A program made the translations under genes and the position numbers. Of a stretch of DNA of 64,000 nt, positions 31,121-39,989 are shown piece after piece. Source of the stretch: Nocardioides cavernae (GTDB lineage Bacteria > Actinomycetota > Actinomycetes > Propionibacteriales > Nocardioidaceae); NCBI RefSeq assembly GCF_016907475.1, contig NZ_JAFBCA010000001.1, positions 620,001 through 684,000 on the forward strand, given 5' to 3'. Positions within the stretch are counted from its first letter, which is position 1. Every line of letters begins with the position of its first letter. The notes beneath the pieces are model-generated. The model worked only from the letters and a program-made list of their open reading frames with translations, did not search any database and was not told the DNA's origin.

Positions 31121-31792
31121 TCAGGGCGCGGGAGGACCTCGTGGCCGCACGGTGGGTTGGACGGGTCCGTCAGGGGGCGGGTTCCCGTGAGGCGGGTCAC
31201 CGGCCGGGTGGCGCAGGTCGGCGAGCAGCGCGGCGAGCTTGGTGCGACCGCGGGAGCATCGCGACTTCACGGTTCCCTCCGCGCAGCCCAGCATCTCGGC
31301 CACCTCGGCGACGGGGTAGCCCTCCATGTCGACGAGGACGAGCGCGGCACGCTGCTCGGCGGGCAGCGTGGCGAGCGCGTCGAGCACCCGACGGCGCTGC
31401 TCGACCTCCTCCGCGACCGCCTCGGGCTGGTCGTCGTGCACGGCGGTCGCCACCACGGTGCCGCGGTCCTCGACGTCGTCCGGCATGGACTCGAAGCGGC
31501 GGATCTTCGCGGCCCGGAGGCGGTCGAGGCAGGCGTTGACGACGACGCGGTGCAGCCACGTGGTCACGGCGGCGTCACCGCGGAAGGAGCCCGCCCGCCG
31601 GAAGGCGGCGATCATGCCGTCCTGGAGCCCGTCGGCGGCGTCCTCGGGGTTGCCCATCGTGCGGAGCGCGACCGCCCACAACCGGTCGCGGTGGCGGGCG
31701 AACAGCTCGCCGAAGGCGGCGGCGTCGCCGTCGACGTGGGCCTGGAGCAGGTCCCGGTCGGAGCGCTCGTCGCTCGTCGGGGTGTGGCTCAC
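31121..31792 (-). CDS. sigM: SigM-like ECF sigma factor
   Basis: ECF sigma factor of 223 residues. Region 2 is FGELFARHRDRLWAVAL to TWLHRVVVNACLDRLR; region 4 is ALATLPAEQRAALVLVDMEG then VAEVAEMLGCAEGTVKSRCSR. The C-terminal 30 residues are Pro-rich. The GTG at 31792 overlaps the pseudokinase stop by four bases. Context (murJ, pseudokinase, anti-sigma, trxB) is that of mycobacterial sigM, a regulator of secreted and surface proteins. The gene symbol is assigned by synteny. Confidence 0.9.
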   Translation of the reverse strand: MSHTPTSDERSDRDLLQAHVDGDAAAFGELFARHRDRLWAVALRTMGNPEDAADGLQDGMIAAFRRAGSFRGDAAVTTWLHRVVVNACLDRLRAAKIRRFESMPDDVEDRGTVVATAVHDDQPEAVAEEVEQRRRVLDALATLPAEQRAALVLVDMEGYPVAEVAEMLGCAEGTVKSRCSRGRTKLAALLADLRHPAGDPPHGNPPPDGPVQPTVRPRGPPAP

Positions 31793-33771
31793 CCGAGCAC
31801 CTGCACCTCGGTGATCGTGCCGCGGAACCCGTCAGCCACCTGCGGCAGCAGCGTCAACCAGACGGTGACGAACTGGCCCGACACCGGCTCCGTGAGGTCG
31901 ATCGTCAGCTCGCCGTCGCCGGAGGCGGTCCCGACGGGGGTCAGCCCGGACACCCCCGCGGGGGGCTCCGAGGTGACGTACGCCGCCAGGGAGGTCTGGC
32001 CACCCGCCGTGGTGACCAGGACCTGGCGGACGGCCTTGGTCGTGCCGAGGTCGATGACGAGACCGACGCCGGTCTTGAGCCCGCCGGGACCGAAGTTCTG
32101 CTCGTAGGTCGAGGTGGACCACGAGGTCGCGGGATCGCCGTCGAGGACGTTGGGCACCGAGTCCGGGTTCTCCTCCCGCGGAGCCGCTCCCTGCGGGTCG
32201 AAGTCGTCGGCGGTCAGGTCGGCGAACGGCGTCGGCGCGGCGACGCTCGGGGTGGTCGTGGACGTGGGCTCCTCGCTGGAGCCGGGCGTCGGTGGCTTCA
32301 GTCCGAGCTGGTACGCCGCGACCGCCGCCACGCCGACGAGCAGGCAGATCCCCACGATGATCGCCAGCCGGATCCAGGTGCGTCCCGGCACCTGGTCGCC
32401 CGTGTCGTCGAACCCGTCGCCGGTGTCCCACCGGTCCTCCGACCACGAGCCGGAGGACCACGACCCGGTGTCGCGGCCCGCCGGGCGCACCCCCGAGTCG
32501 CGGTTCGGGTCCACGCCGGAGTCGTGGCTGGAGTCCCATGGCCAGTACTCCGGGTTGGTGACGGCGCGGCTGCCCGGGCGGGGACGGCGTACGGGCTCGC
32601 CCTCCGGCGGGTCGGGCGCGAAGAGCGGCTTGGGCGTCGGGTCGGCGAAGGGCGGCGGCGGGGCCGGCTTCTCGGTGCGCGCGCGGAGCCAGTCGACCTC
32701 GTCGTCGTCGTGGAAGACCGGCATCCCGGCCTGCGTGGGCAGGTCGGTGCTCGGCGGCGCCGGGTCGTCGGCGGGCGGCTCCTCGGCCCGGACGGCGGTC
32801 GTCACCTCGGGCTCTGGCTCGCCCGGCGAGTCGGGGGGCAGGTCGGGCACCTCTGCGTCGGCTCCCGGCTCGAGGTCGGCCGCCGGCACGACCGGCACCA
32901 CCGTGGTGGGGGCGACGGACGAGGTGGGCGGCGGGGTGGCGAGGGAGGGGGCCGGCTGGTGGTTCGGCTGGTGGTTCGGCCGCGCGCCCGGGACCACGAC
33001 GTGGGTGCCGGTCATCTCGCCGACGTGCTCGAGGAGGAGGTCGCGGATGCTGCGCGCGGACGGGTGCGGGCGGTCGGACTCCCGCTGCGGGTTGAGCACC
33101 TGGTCGCACAGGGCGTCGAGCACGCGCGGGATGCCGGCCCGGACCCGACGCGGGCGCAGCACCTCGCCGTGCACCTCGGGGGCGGGCGGCAACGCCGACG
33201 GCGAGACCCCGGCCCACTTGCCGGTGAGCGCGCAGTAGAGGAGGCCGGCGAGGTCGATCTCGTCGACGTTGACCCGGCCCGCGGGCAGGCCGCGGAGCGC
33301 CGCCTCGACGCCGAAGCCGATGATCCGCACTTGCCCGTGCTGGTCGATCAGCACGTGCTCGGGGGTCAGGCAGCCGTGGGCGAGGCCGGCGTCATGGGCC
33401 TCGACGAGGCTGTCGGCGACCTCGGCCACCAGCCAGGCCGCACGACGGGGGGCGAGCGGTCCCTCGCGGGTGAGCAGGATGTCGAGGGAGTCGCCCTGAC
33501 CCCACTCGTTGACGACGAAGCAGCGCCCGTCGGCGGCCTCGGCGTCGAGGACCCGCAGCAGCCGCCGGTCGATGACGGGCCCGGTGCGGCGCGCCGCCTC
33601 GAGGAGCGGCTGGGCGCGGTCGTCGTCCGCGGCGAGGATGTGCACGGCCACCGGGCGGTGGAGGACGAGGTCGTGCGCGCGCCAGAACCGACCCGCCCCG
33701 GACTCGGCGAGGAGGTCGTCGAGGCGGTAGCGCCCGGCGAGCACGTCACCCGCCTGCATCGACATCGGCAC
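31789..33771 (-). CDS. MurJ-associated pseudokinase with C-terminal extracellular domain
   Basis: A 660-residue protein kinase-like protein. The N-terminal fold (residues 10-260) keeps the kinase outline but lacks catalysis: the ATP lysine is replaced (VAVHIL), the HRD loop reads HGCLTPEHVLI and DFG reads GFG. A long Pro/Asp-rich linker leads to one membrane helix (LAIIVGICLLVGVAAVAAY, about 475-493) and an extracytoplasmic galactose-binding-like domain. In Mycobacterium tuberculosis the same domains are fused to MurJ as Rv3910 and bind FhaA when phosphorylated; here they form a separate gene. GTG 33771 or ATG 33765 can be the start; AGGAAGG lies upstream. Confidence 0.9.
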   Translation of the reverse strand: MPMSMQAGDVLAGRYRLDDLLAESGAGRFWRAHDLVLHRPVAVHILAADDDRAQPLLEAARRTGPVIDRRLLRVLDAEAADGRCFVVNEWGQGDSLDILLTREGPLAPRRAAWLVAEVADSLVEAHDAGLAHGCLTPEHVLIDQHGQVRIIGFGVEAALRGLPAGRVNVDEIDLAGLLYCALTGKWAGVSPSALPPAPEVHGEVLRPRRVRAGIPRVLDALCDQVLNPQRESDRPHPSARSIRDLLLEHVGEMTGTHVVVPGARPNHQPNHQPAPSLATPPPTSSVAPTTVVPVVPAADLEPGADAEVPDLPPDSPGEPEPEVTTAVRAEEPPADDPAPPSTDLPTQAGMPVFHDDDEVDWLRARTEKPAPPPPFADPTPKPLFAPDPPEGEPVRRPRPGSRAVTNPEYWPWDSSHDSGVDPNRDSGVRPAGRDTGSWSSGSWSEDRWDTGDGFDDTGDQVPGRTWIRLAIIVGICLLVGVAAVAAYQLGLKPPTPGSSEEPTSTTTPSVAAPTPFADLTADDFDPQGAAPREENPDSVPNVLDGDPATSWSTSTYEQNFGPGGLKTGVGLVIDLGTTKAVRQVLVTTAGGQTSLAAYVTSEPPAGVSGLTPVGTASGDGELTIDLTEPVSGQFVTVWLTLLPQVADGFRGTITEVQVLG

Positions 33772-33811
33772 CGCTCACCCCACCTTCCTCGCCTGTCCCA
33801 CTGCTGAGGCC

Positions 33812-33817
33812 ACTCTA
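33812..33817 (-). promoter_or_regulatory. candidate -10 for pseudokinase-sigM operon
   Basis: TAGAGT on the minus strand, about 40 bases before the pseudokinase start and just beyond the murJ stop, would give a short leader containing AGGAAGG. It would let sigM be expressed apart from murJ. Confidence 0.35.
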
Positions 33818-33824
33818 AGGAGTC

Positions 33825-35462
33825 TCACCCGCGCCGGAGGCGCGCCGCGACGGTGTCGACCAGGCTGGTGACCTCGCGCACCCGCAGCAGGCGGGCCCCG
33901 GCGAGGAAGATCAGCAGCCCGGCCGCAGCGCTCAGGCCGCCGCGCAGCAGAGACGGGAACGGTCCGGGGTACTCGCCCATCCCGGCGAGGGCGCGCTCCA
34001 CCCCCCAGGCGGCGGCGCCGGTGAACGCCAGCACCAGCGCCATCCGCACCAGGAACCGGAGCAGCTGCGGGGTCTCCAGGCCGCCGACCGTGCGGCGCAG
34101 GAGCACGAAGCTCACGACCGCGCCGACGGTGTACGACGCCAGGTAGGCGACGACGAGCATGGGCGCCGTGTCCTCCGGCGGCCGGGAGGGCACCAGCAGG
34201 AGGGCGACGACGACGTTGGTCGCCGACACCGCAAGCTGGATGAAGAAGACCAGTCGCGTCATCTCCATGGCGTAGAAGCCGCGGAGCATGAAGTAGTGGA
34301 TGGTGAAGACGACCAGCGCGGGTCCGAAGACCGCCAGCGTCGGGGCGAAGGCGGCTGCCTCCTCCGGGTTGTCCCAACCGAAGGCGAAGCCGGCGACGTC
34401 GCCCGCCGTGATCGGCAGCAGCAACGCGAACGGCAGCACCAGGGCGAGCGCCGTGCGGAGCGTCGACCCGACGGTGCGGCCCAGCTCGGGCAGCCGTCCC
34501 TCGTGGGCATAGGACGAGATCTGCGGCAGGATCGCGGTCGCCAGCGAGACCGTGACGATGGCGTGCGGCACCATCATGATCAGCAGGCTGTTGGAGTAGA
34601 CGAGGTAGCCGGTGCCGTTGCCGCCGTCGACGGTGCCGCCCGACGCCAGCTTGACCACGACGAGGTACGCCGCCTGGGTGACGACCACGAACAGCACCGT
34701 CCAGCTGCCCAGGGACAGCGTCTTCGCCAGCTCGGGATCACGGAAGTCGAAGCGGGGCCGGTACCTGAATCCCGAGGCGCGCAGGTAGGGCACGAGGACG
34801 AGGAACTGGACCACGATCCCCAGCGTCGAGCCGAGGCCGAGCATGACCTCCTGGCTGGTGCTGAGCGCCTCGGTCCGGGCCGGGCCGTCCCCGGTCGGTC
34901 CGAAGACGATGAGGTAGGTGACCAGCATCAGGACCGACAGCAGGTTGTTGGCGATCGGCGCCCACATCATCGGACCGAAGCGCTCGCGCGCGTTGAGGAT
35001 CTGCCCGACGAGGACGTACATGCCGTAGAAGAAGACCTGCGGCAGGCACCAGCGAGTCAGGTTGACGATCGACTCGAGCTGGGTGACCCGGTCCGGGTCG
35101 AGGTAGCGACTGTCGAGGTAGAGGCGCAGCAGCAGCGGTGCAGCGACGACGAGGATGATCGTCACGATCCCCAGGAAGATCGCCGAGAGGGTGATGACCC
35201 GGCTGGCGTAGGCGTCGCCGCCGTCGTCGTCCTCCTTGATCCGCCGGACCAGCTGCGGCACCAGCACCGCGTTGAAGATCCCTCCGGCCAGGAGGATGTA
35301 GACCATGTTGGGCAGCGTGTTGGCGATCGCGAAGAGGTCGCCCCGCAGCCCGGAGCCGAGGGCGACCACCAGCAGCGTGGCGCGCACGTAGCCCGACGCG
35401 CGGGACAGGACGGTGCCCGCCGCCATGACCGCCGACGAGGCCAGGACCTTCTGGTCGCTCAC
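33825..35462 (-). CDS. murJ: lipid II flippase MurJ
   Basis: MOP-superfamily flippase that moves lipid II across the membrane for peptidoglycan synthesis. The 545-residue product has about 14 membrane helices, with family segments SSAVMAAGTVLSRASGYVR at the start, NMVYILLAGGIFNAVLVPQL, and LPQVFFYGMYVLVGQILNARERFGPMMWAPIANN. The GTG at 35462 overlaps the DUF6049 stop by four bases. The frame is open for 4.3 kb, but upstream of this GTG it only shadows other genes. No kinase domain is fused, in contrast to mycobacteria. Confidence 0.96.
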   Translation of the reverse strand: MSDQKVLASSAVMAAGTVLSRASGYVRATLLVVALGSGLRGDLFAIANTLPNMVYILLAGGIFNAVLVPQLVRRIKEDDDGGDAYASRVITLSAIFLGIVTIILVVAAPLLLRLYLDSRYLDPDRVTQLESIVNLTRWCLPQVFFYGMYVLVGQILNARERFGPMMWAPIANNLLSVLMLVTYLIVFGPTGDGPARTEALSTSQEVMLGLGSTLGIVVQFLVLVPYLRASGFRYRPRFDFRDPELAKTLSLGSWTVLFVVVTQAAYLVVVKLASGGTVDGGNGTGYLVYSNSLLIMMVPHAIVTVSLATAILPQISSYAHEGRLPELGRTVGSTLRTALALVLPFALLLPITAGDVAGFAFGWDNPEEAAAFAPTLAVFGPALVVFTIHYFMLRGFYAMEMTRLVFFIQLAVSATNVVVALLLVPSRPPEDTAPMLVVAYLASYTVGAVVSFVLLRRTVGGLETPQLLRFLVRMALVLAFTGAAAWGVERALAGMGEYPGPFPSLLRGGLSAAAGLLIFLAGARLLRVREVTSLVDTVAARLRRG

Positions 35463-37753
35463 GAGCGCTCCACCGCCGGGCTCCCCGCTGCCGGCCCGTC
35501 CGCCGGCTCGGGGTCGGTCACGCGGTCGGTCGCGGCGTCTTGCTCGGGGTCGATCTCGGGCTCCGGCTCGCTGTCGGCGGCGGCGAGCTGGGCGCGACGG
35601 GCCCGGATCTGGCCCGGCAGGCGGTAGCCGATCATCCCGAACAGCACGAGTGCACCGAGGGCCATCACGATCCAGATGATCGCGCTCACCCGGGCGGCCC
35701 GGATGGGCAGCGAGTCGAAGGACCCGAGCGGCACGCCGTCGAGGCTGGTGACCGCGAGCCGGACGTTGTGCACGCCCGCTCGGCTGGTGGTGGCCTCGAA
35801 CCGGACGACGCTGCGCGCGCCGGGACCGAGACGTCGTACGCCGCCACCGCTGAGCGTCAGCTCGCCGTCGGTCCGCACCTGCACCTGCACCTCCACCGGC
35901 TGGTCGAGGCCGTTGACAAGCGTGACCCCCAGGGGGCCGGAGTCGCTGGACAGGGTCACCGCGGGGGGCGCCTCGATCTCGATCCTGCCGAGGTCGGCCC
36001 GCATCGACTCCTCGACCCGCTCGGCCGCGCCCACGGCGAGCCCGGGTCGCTCGCGGTGCTGCTCGGACAGGGTGACCAGCAGCTCGTCGCGCACCTGCGC
36101 CTCGATTGTCGTCACCGGGATCACCACCTGCTCCAGCAGCGTGGCCGCCTCGCCGGCGCGGTTGGCCGCGGAGAAGGCCTCGGGACCGAGCTCTTCGGCG
36201 ATGTCGTCGTCGGTGTAGGACAGGTTCGCGGCCGGGACGCCCTTGGGCGTGCGGGCGGCGATGTCCCCGAGGGGGACCAGGTCGAGCCACGACTGCTCGA
36301 GGTCGGTGAAGAACGACGCGGCGTCCTCGCCGCGCCACACCGTGGGCAGCGTGACGACCAGCGGCGCGGTGTCGTCGGCCTCCAGGCGGAGGGCCGCCTC
36401 GCTGAGCAGCCGCTGCCGCAGCGCGAGGGGGTCGTTCGACGCGGTCGGGCCGGGACCGCCCGCCTCCGCGCCGGTGCTGGTGATCACCACCTCGTGCCCG
36501 AGCAGCTTGACGACGGACGTCGGACTGGTGGGCGGGATGGCGAAGGCGTTGTCCCCCAGCAGGATCGTCGTGCCCAGCGGCACGGCGGTGATGGCTTCGG
36601 GGCTGAGCAGGTCGTTCTCCGGCGCGACGGTCGGCTGGGACGGCAGCGTGAGGGCGACCATCACCTCGGCGCTGCGCGCGACCGCCTGGTCGAAGCGGGT
36701 GCGGTCGTTGCGGATCGATGCGGAGACGTCGATGTCGCCGTAGGGCAGCGTGAGCACCGGTGTCGCGCCCACGAGCAACCGGAACCGCTCCAGCCACGCG
36801 GAGGCGGAGGCGGCCAGCTGCGCCTCCTCGTCCGTGGGCTCCTCGGTGGGGACCGGCTGGGTCGGGGTGAGCGTCTCGCCCGGCGTGGTCGGCGTCTCGT
36901 CGCCGTCCTCCGACGGCTCGACGGGTGCCGGCTCCTGGCCGGGCACGTTGGGGTCGGGGGTGAGGGTGCGCGGCGGGTTGCCCTTCGCCAGGCGCGCCAG
37001 CGCGTGGAGGACGGCGGGGTCGACCAGCCAGCTGTACGGCGCGGAGCCGGCGGAGTCGGCCATGTCGAGCACGCCGTCGAGGCTGCCTCCCTCCTCGAGC
37101 CGTCGGGCCCAGCGCTCGGTTCCGGCCACGGAGCCGTCCTCGTCGAACCACACGCGGCTGCGGATCGGCAGGATCACCGACGCCTCCCGCGCCTGGGCGC
37201 CGCCGGACGGCACGCGGGGGATGAACGTGCGGGCCCGGCCGTCGGCGACGAAGTCGCGCGGCACCGAGCTGTCGCCGATCGCGTGGATGCCGATCCAGTA
37301 GACGCCCGGCTCGCCGGAGGTGGCCAGGAGCTCGACGGGGACGGAGTCGGTGAACGTGGCTGAGGCGCCCGGCGCCAGCTCGTCGATCGTGTCGAAGGTG
37401 CCGGGCACCGTCACCCGGTCGCCGACGAACAGGTTGGGGTCGATCAGGGCGGACTGCGAGAGGCTGAGCGGGTCGAGGATCGGCTGCTCGGAGGAGAAGG
37501 CGTGCAGGTTGACCCGGGTGAAGGTGTCGTCGCTGACGTTGGTGACGGTCCCGGCGATGTCCACGTCGCCGCTGACCGGCAGGACCGGGGTCATGGCGTC
37601 GATGTGGACGAGGAGCGGGTCGCCGTCCTTGGCCGGAGCGGGGGCCGCGGCGGGTGCGAGTGCTCCCGCACCGGGCGCGAGGAGACCCGCGCTCGCGACG
37701 CCGAAGGTGAGGAGCCCCGCCAGGGCAGCACGGAACGACGACGAGCGGGGCAC
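35459..37753 (-). CDS. DUF6049 secreted/membrane-anchored protein
   Basis: A 764-residue exported protein equivalent by position to Rv3909 of mycobacteria; function unknown. An N-terminal signal peptide (SFRAALAGLLTFGVASAGLLA) is followed by a beta-rich domain, a Thr/Pro linker (about 285-325), a middle domain and one C-terminal membrane helix (IIWIVMALGALVLFGMIGY), then a short acidic cytoplasmic tail. Coupling to murJ by overlapping codons suggests a role in envelope assembly. The GTG at 37753 is six bases from a TAGCAT hexamer, so the mRNA is probably leaderless. Confidence 0.9.
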   Translation of the reverse strand: MPRSSSFRAALAGLLTFGVASAGLLAPGAGALAPAAAPAPAKDGDPLLVHIDAMTPVLPVSGDVDIAGTVTNVSDDTFTRVNLHAFSSEQPILDPLSLSQSALIDPNLFVGDRVTVPGTFDTIDELAPGASATFTDSVPVELLATSGEPGVYWIGIHAIGDSSVPRDFVADGRARTFIPRVPSGGAQAREASVILPIRSRVWFDEDGSVAGTERWARRLEEGGSLDGVLDMADSAGSAPYSWLVDPAVLHALARLAKGNPPRTLTPDPNVPGQEPAPVEPSEDGDETPTTPGETLTPTQPVPTEEPTDEEAQLAASASAWLERFRLLVGATPVLTLPYGDIDVSASIRNDRTRFDQAVARSAEVMVALTLPSQPTVAPENDLLSPEAITAVPLGTTILLGDNAFAIPPTSPTSVVKLLGHEVVITSTGAEAGGPGPTASNDPLALRQRLLSEAALRLEADDTAPLVVTLPTVWRGEDAASFFTDLEQSWLDLVPLGDIAARTPKGVPAANLSYTDDDIAEELGPEAFSAANRAGEAATLLEQVVIPVTTIEAQVRDELLVTLSEQHRERPGLAVGAAERVEESMRADLGRIEIEAPPAVTLSSDSGPLGVTLVNGLDQPVEVQVQVRTDGELTLSGGGVRRLGPGARSVVRFEATTSRAGVHNVRLAVTSLDGVPLGSFDSLPIRAARVSAIIWIVMALGALVLFGMIGYRLPGQIRARRAQLAAADSEPEPEIDPEQDAATDRVTDPEPADGPAAGSPAVERS

Positions 37754-37759
37754 GCACCG

Positions 37760-37765
37760 ATGCTA
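37760..37765 (-). promoter_or_regulatory. -10 element, leaderless, DUF6049-murJ
   Basis: TAGCAT on the minus strand, six bases before GTG 37753. It is back to back with the pcnA promoter in a 53-base gap. Confidence 0.5.
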
Positions 37766-37792
37766 GTTGTTCGGCACCACCGGGCCGGCACG

Positions 37793-37798
37793 TAGAGT
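37793..37798 (+). promoter_or_regulatory. -10 element, leaderless, pcnA
   Basis: TAGAGT, eight bases before GTG 37807. Confidence 0.5.
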
Positions 37799-37806
37799 GG
37801 CCTGTC

Positions 37807-39255
37807 GTGTCCGACGCCGCACTGCAACCCCTCACGATCGTCGAGATCCAGCGCCGGGTCGGCGAGGAGCTGGACCGCATCGGGTCGGTCATCGACGAGC
37901 TCGGCACCCTGTTCACCGACGCCGGTGAGGAGCTGGCGCTGGTCGGCGGACCGGTCCGCGACGCGATGATCGGGCGGCTCCAGAACGACCTCGACTTCAC
38001 CACCTCCGCGCGGCCCGACGTCACCGAGCGCCTCGTCTCCGACTGGGCCGACGCCGTGTGGGACATGGGCCGCGACTTCGGCACGATCGGTTGCCGCAAG
38101 GGACCGTGGCAGGTCGAGATCACCACCTACCGCTCCGAGAGCTACGACCCCTCCTCGCGCAAGCCCGACGTCGACTTCGGTGACTCCCTCGAGGGCGACC
38201 TCGGTCGCCGCGACTTCAGCGTCAACTCGATGGCGGTGCGGGTGCCGGGCCGCGAGTTCGTCGACCCGTTCGGCGGGATCGTCGACCTGGCCGAGCGGGT
38301 GCTGCGCACCCCCGGCACCCCCGAGGACTCCTTCTCCGACGACCCGCTGCGGATGATGCGCGCGGCCCGCTTCGCGGCCCAGCTGGGCTTCGCCGTCGCC
38401 CCCGAGGTCGTCGAGGCGATGACCTCGATGGCCGGCCGGATCGAGATCATCTCGGCCGAGCGGGTCCGCGACGAGCTGGTGAAGCTGGTGTGCGCCCCGC
38501 ATCCGCGCCTCGGGCTCACGCTGCTCGTCGAGACCGGCCTGGCGTCGTACGTCCTGCCCGAGCTGCCCGCCCTCGCCCTCGAGCGCGACGAGCACCACCG
38601 TCACAAGGACGTCTACGAGCACACCCTCACGGTCCTCGAGCAGTCGATCGACCTCGAGCACCGCCTGGGCGGCGGACCCGACTTCGTCGCCCGCTTCGCC
38701 GCGCTGATGCACGACGTCGGCAAGCCGCGGACCCGCCGCTTCGAGACCGGCGGCGTCGTGACGTTCCACCACCACGACGTCGTCGGGGCCAAGCTGACCC
38801 GCAAGCGGATGAAGGCGCTCCGCTTCTCCAACCACGACATCGAGGCGGTCTCGCGCCTGGTCGAGCTGCACCTGCGCTTCCACGGCTACGGCTCGGGGGA
38901 GTGGACCGACAGCGCCGTACGCCGCTACGTCCGCGACGCCGGCGACCAGCTCGAGCGGCTGCACATCCTCACCCGCGCCGACTGCACCACCCGCAACCAG
39001 CGCAAGGCCGACCGCCTGCGGCGGACGTACGACTCGCTCGAGGAGCGGATCGCCCGGCTGTCGGAGCAGGAGGAGCTGGCCTCGATCCGGCCCGACCTCG
39101 ACGGCAACCAGATCATGCAGCTCCTCGACATCGGCCCCGGTCGCGAGGTGGGCCAGGCCTACGCCTTCCTCCTCGAGCTCCGGATGGACGAGGGCCCGCA
39201 GACCCCCGAGCAGGCCGAGGCCGCGCTGCGCGCCTGGTGGGCCGCTCGTTCCTGA
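37807..39255 (+). CDS. pcnA: CCA tRNA nucleotidyltransferase
   Basis: Adds or repairs the 3' CCA of tRNAs. The class II nucleotidyltransferase head has LVGGPVRDAMIGR and the metal-binding DLDFTT; the RNA-binding region has RRDFSVNSMAVR and DPLRMMRAARFAAQLGF; an HD phosphohydrolase domain follows (ALMHDVGKPRTR). The full length is 482 residues. It is needed here at least for the tRNA-Ile at 6855, whose gene lacks CCA. The NUDIX gene that lies between pcnA and the DUF6049 gene in mycobacteria is absent. Confidence 0.95.
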   Translation: MSDAALQPLTIVEIQRRVGEELDRIGSVIDELGTLFTDAGEELALVGGPVRDAMIGRLQNDLDFTTSARPDVTERLVSDWADAVWDMGRDFGTIGCRKGPWQVEITTYRSESYDPSSRKPDVDFGDSLEGDLGRRDFSVNSMAVRVPGREFVDPFGGIVDLAERVLRTPGTPEDSFSDDPLRMMRAARFAAQLGFAVAPEVVEAMTSMAGRIEIISAERVRDELVKLVCAPHPRLGLTLLVETGLASYVLPELPALALERDEHHRHKDVYEHTLTVLEQSIDLEHRLGGGPDFVARFAALMHDVGKPRTRRFETGGVVTFHHHDVVGAKLTRKRMKALRFSNHDIEAVSRLVELHLRFHGYGSGEWTDSAVRRYVRDAGDQLERLHILTRADCTTRNQRKADRLRRTYDSLEERIARLSEQEELASIRPDLDGNQIMQLLDIGPGREVGQAYAFLLELRMDEGPQTPEQAEAALRAWWAARS

Positions 39256-39261
39256 GCGGTC

Positions 39262-39891
39262 TCAGGCGCTGCGGTCGCGGACCGCGGCGTCGAGCCAGGC
39301 CGGGAAGGCCGACAGGTCGTCGAGGACGACGTCGGTGCCGGCCGCCTCGAGCTCGGCCCGCGTGCACCCGCCGGTCAGCACCGACACGCTGAGCACGTCG
39401 GCGGCGCGGGCGCCTTCGACGTCGTGCACGTGGTCGCCGACGTAGGCGAGGGCCCCCTCGCGGCGCAGGACCTCGGCCTTGCCCACGCCCCACACCCAGC
39501 TCTCGAGGTGGTCGGCCTCGAGGCCGAGGTGGTCGAGGTGCAGCTGCGCGTTGGGGCCGTACTTCCCGGTGACGACGAGCACCCTGCCCCCGTGGGCGCG
39601 CACCGCCGCGAACGCCTCGTGGGCCCCGGCCAGGGCGGGCACCGTCGTGATCGCGTGGTCGGGGTAGAGCGCGCGGAACCGGTCACCCGCCGGGCCGACC
39701 TGGTGCGGCGGCAGGTGGGGTGCGAGGAGGTGGTCGAGGGGCGGGCCGAGCCGCGCCGTCATCTCCTCGACCGGGAAGTCCACGCCGAGCTCGGCGCCGA
39801 GCGCGAGCAGCACCTGGCGGAACCCGGCCGCGGTGTCGATCAGGGTGAGGTCGAGGTCGAAGCCGACCACGAGAGGGGTGCGTGCGGTCAC
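39262..39891 (-). CDS. HAD family phosphatase
   Basis: HAD-superfamily hydrolase of 209 residues. Motif I is DLDLTLIDT with both aspartates, motif II is in VVTGKYG, and motif IV is YVGDHVHDVEGA. The cap is helical, as in phosphoglycolate-phosphatase-like enzymes. The substrate is not evident. The GTG at 39891 has a TACGCT hexamer seven bases upstream. The gene converges with pcnA, with six bases between stop codons. Confidence 0.85.
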   Translation of the reverse strand: MTARTPLVVGFDLDLTLIDTAAGFRQVLLALGAELGVDFPVEEMTARLGPPLDHLLAPHLPPHQVGPAGDRFRALYPDHAITTVPALAGAHEAFAAVRAHGGRVLVVTGKYGPNAQLHLDHLGLEADHLESWVWGVGKAEVLRREGALAYVGDHVHDVEGARAADVLSVSVLTGGCTRAELEAAGTDVVLDDLSAFPAWLDAAVRDRSA

Positions 39892-39898
39892 GGCGGCG

Positions 39899-39904
39899 AG
39901 CGTA
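39899..39904 (-). promoter_or_regulatory. -10 element, leaderless, HAD phosphatase
   Basis: TACGCT on the minus strand, seven bases before GTG 39891. Confidence 0.45.
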
Positions 39905-39923
39905 CGCACCACCCTCCCGCAGC

Positions 39924-39962
39924 ACGCAGGCCCCGCCCCCACGGAGGGGACGGGGCCTGCGT
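39924..39962 (-). terminator. terminator after inositol-phosphate synthase
   Basis: A 12-bp perfect outer stem (ACGCAGGCCCCG with its complement) plus four inner G-C pairs and a five-base loop. It lies 27 bases past the ino1 stop. Confidence 0.7.
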
Positions 39963-39989
39963 CGACCTGGCGCCGGGCCAGGGGTGGGG

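Noticed and set aside
35463..38126. Upstream extension of the murJ reading frame
   Set aside because: The frame is open for another 2.6 kb, but that part shadows DUF6049 and pcnA. MurJ similarity begins at the GTG at 35462, which overlaps the DUF6049 stop.
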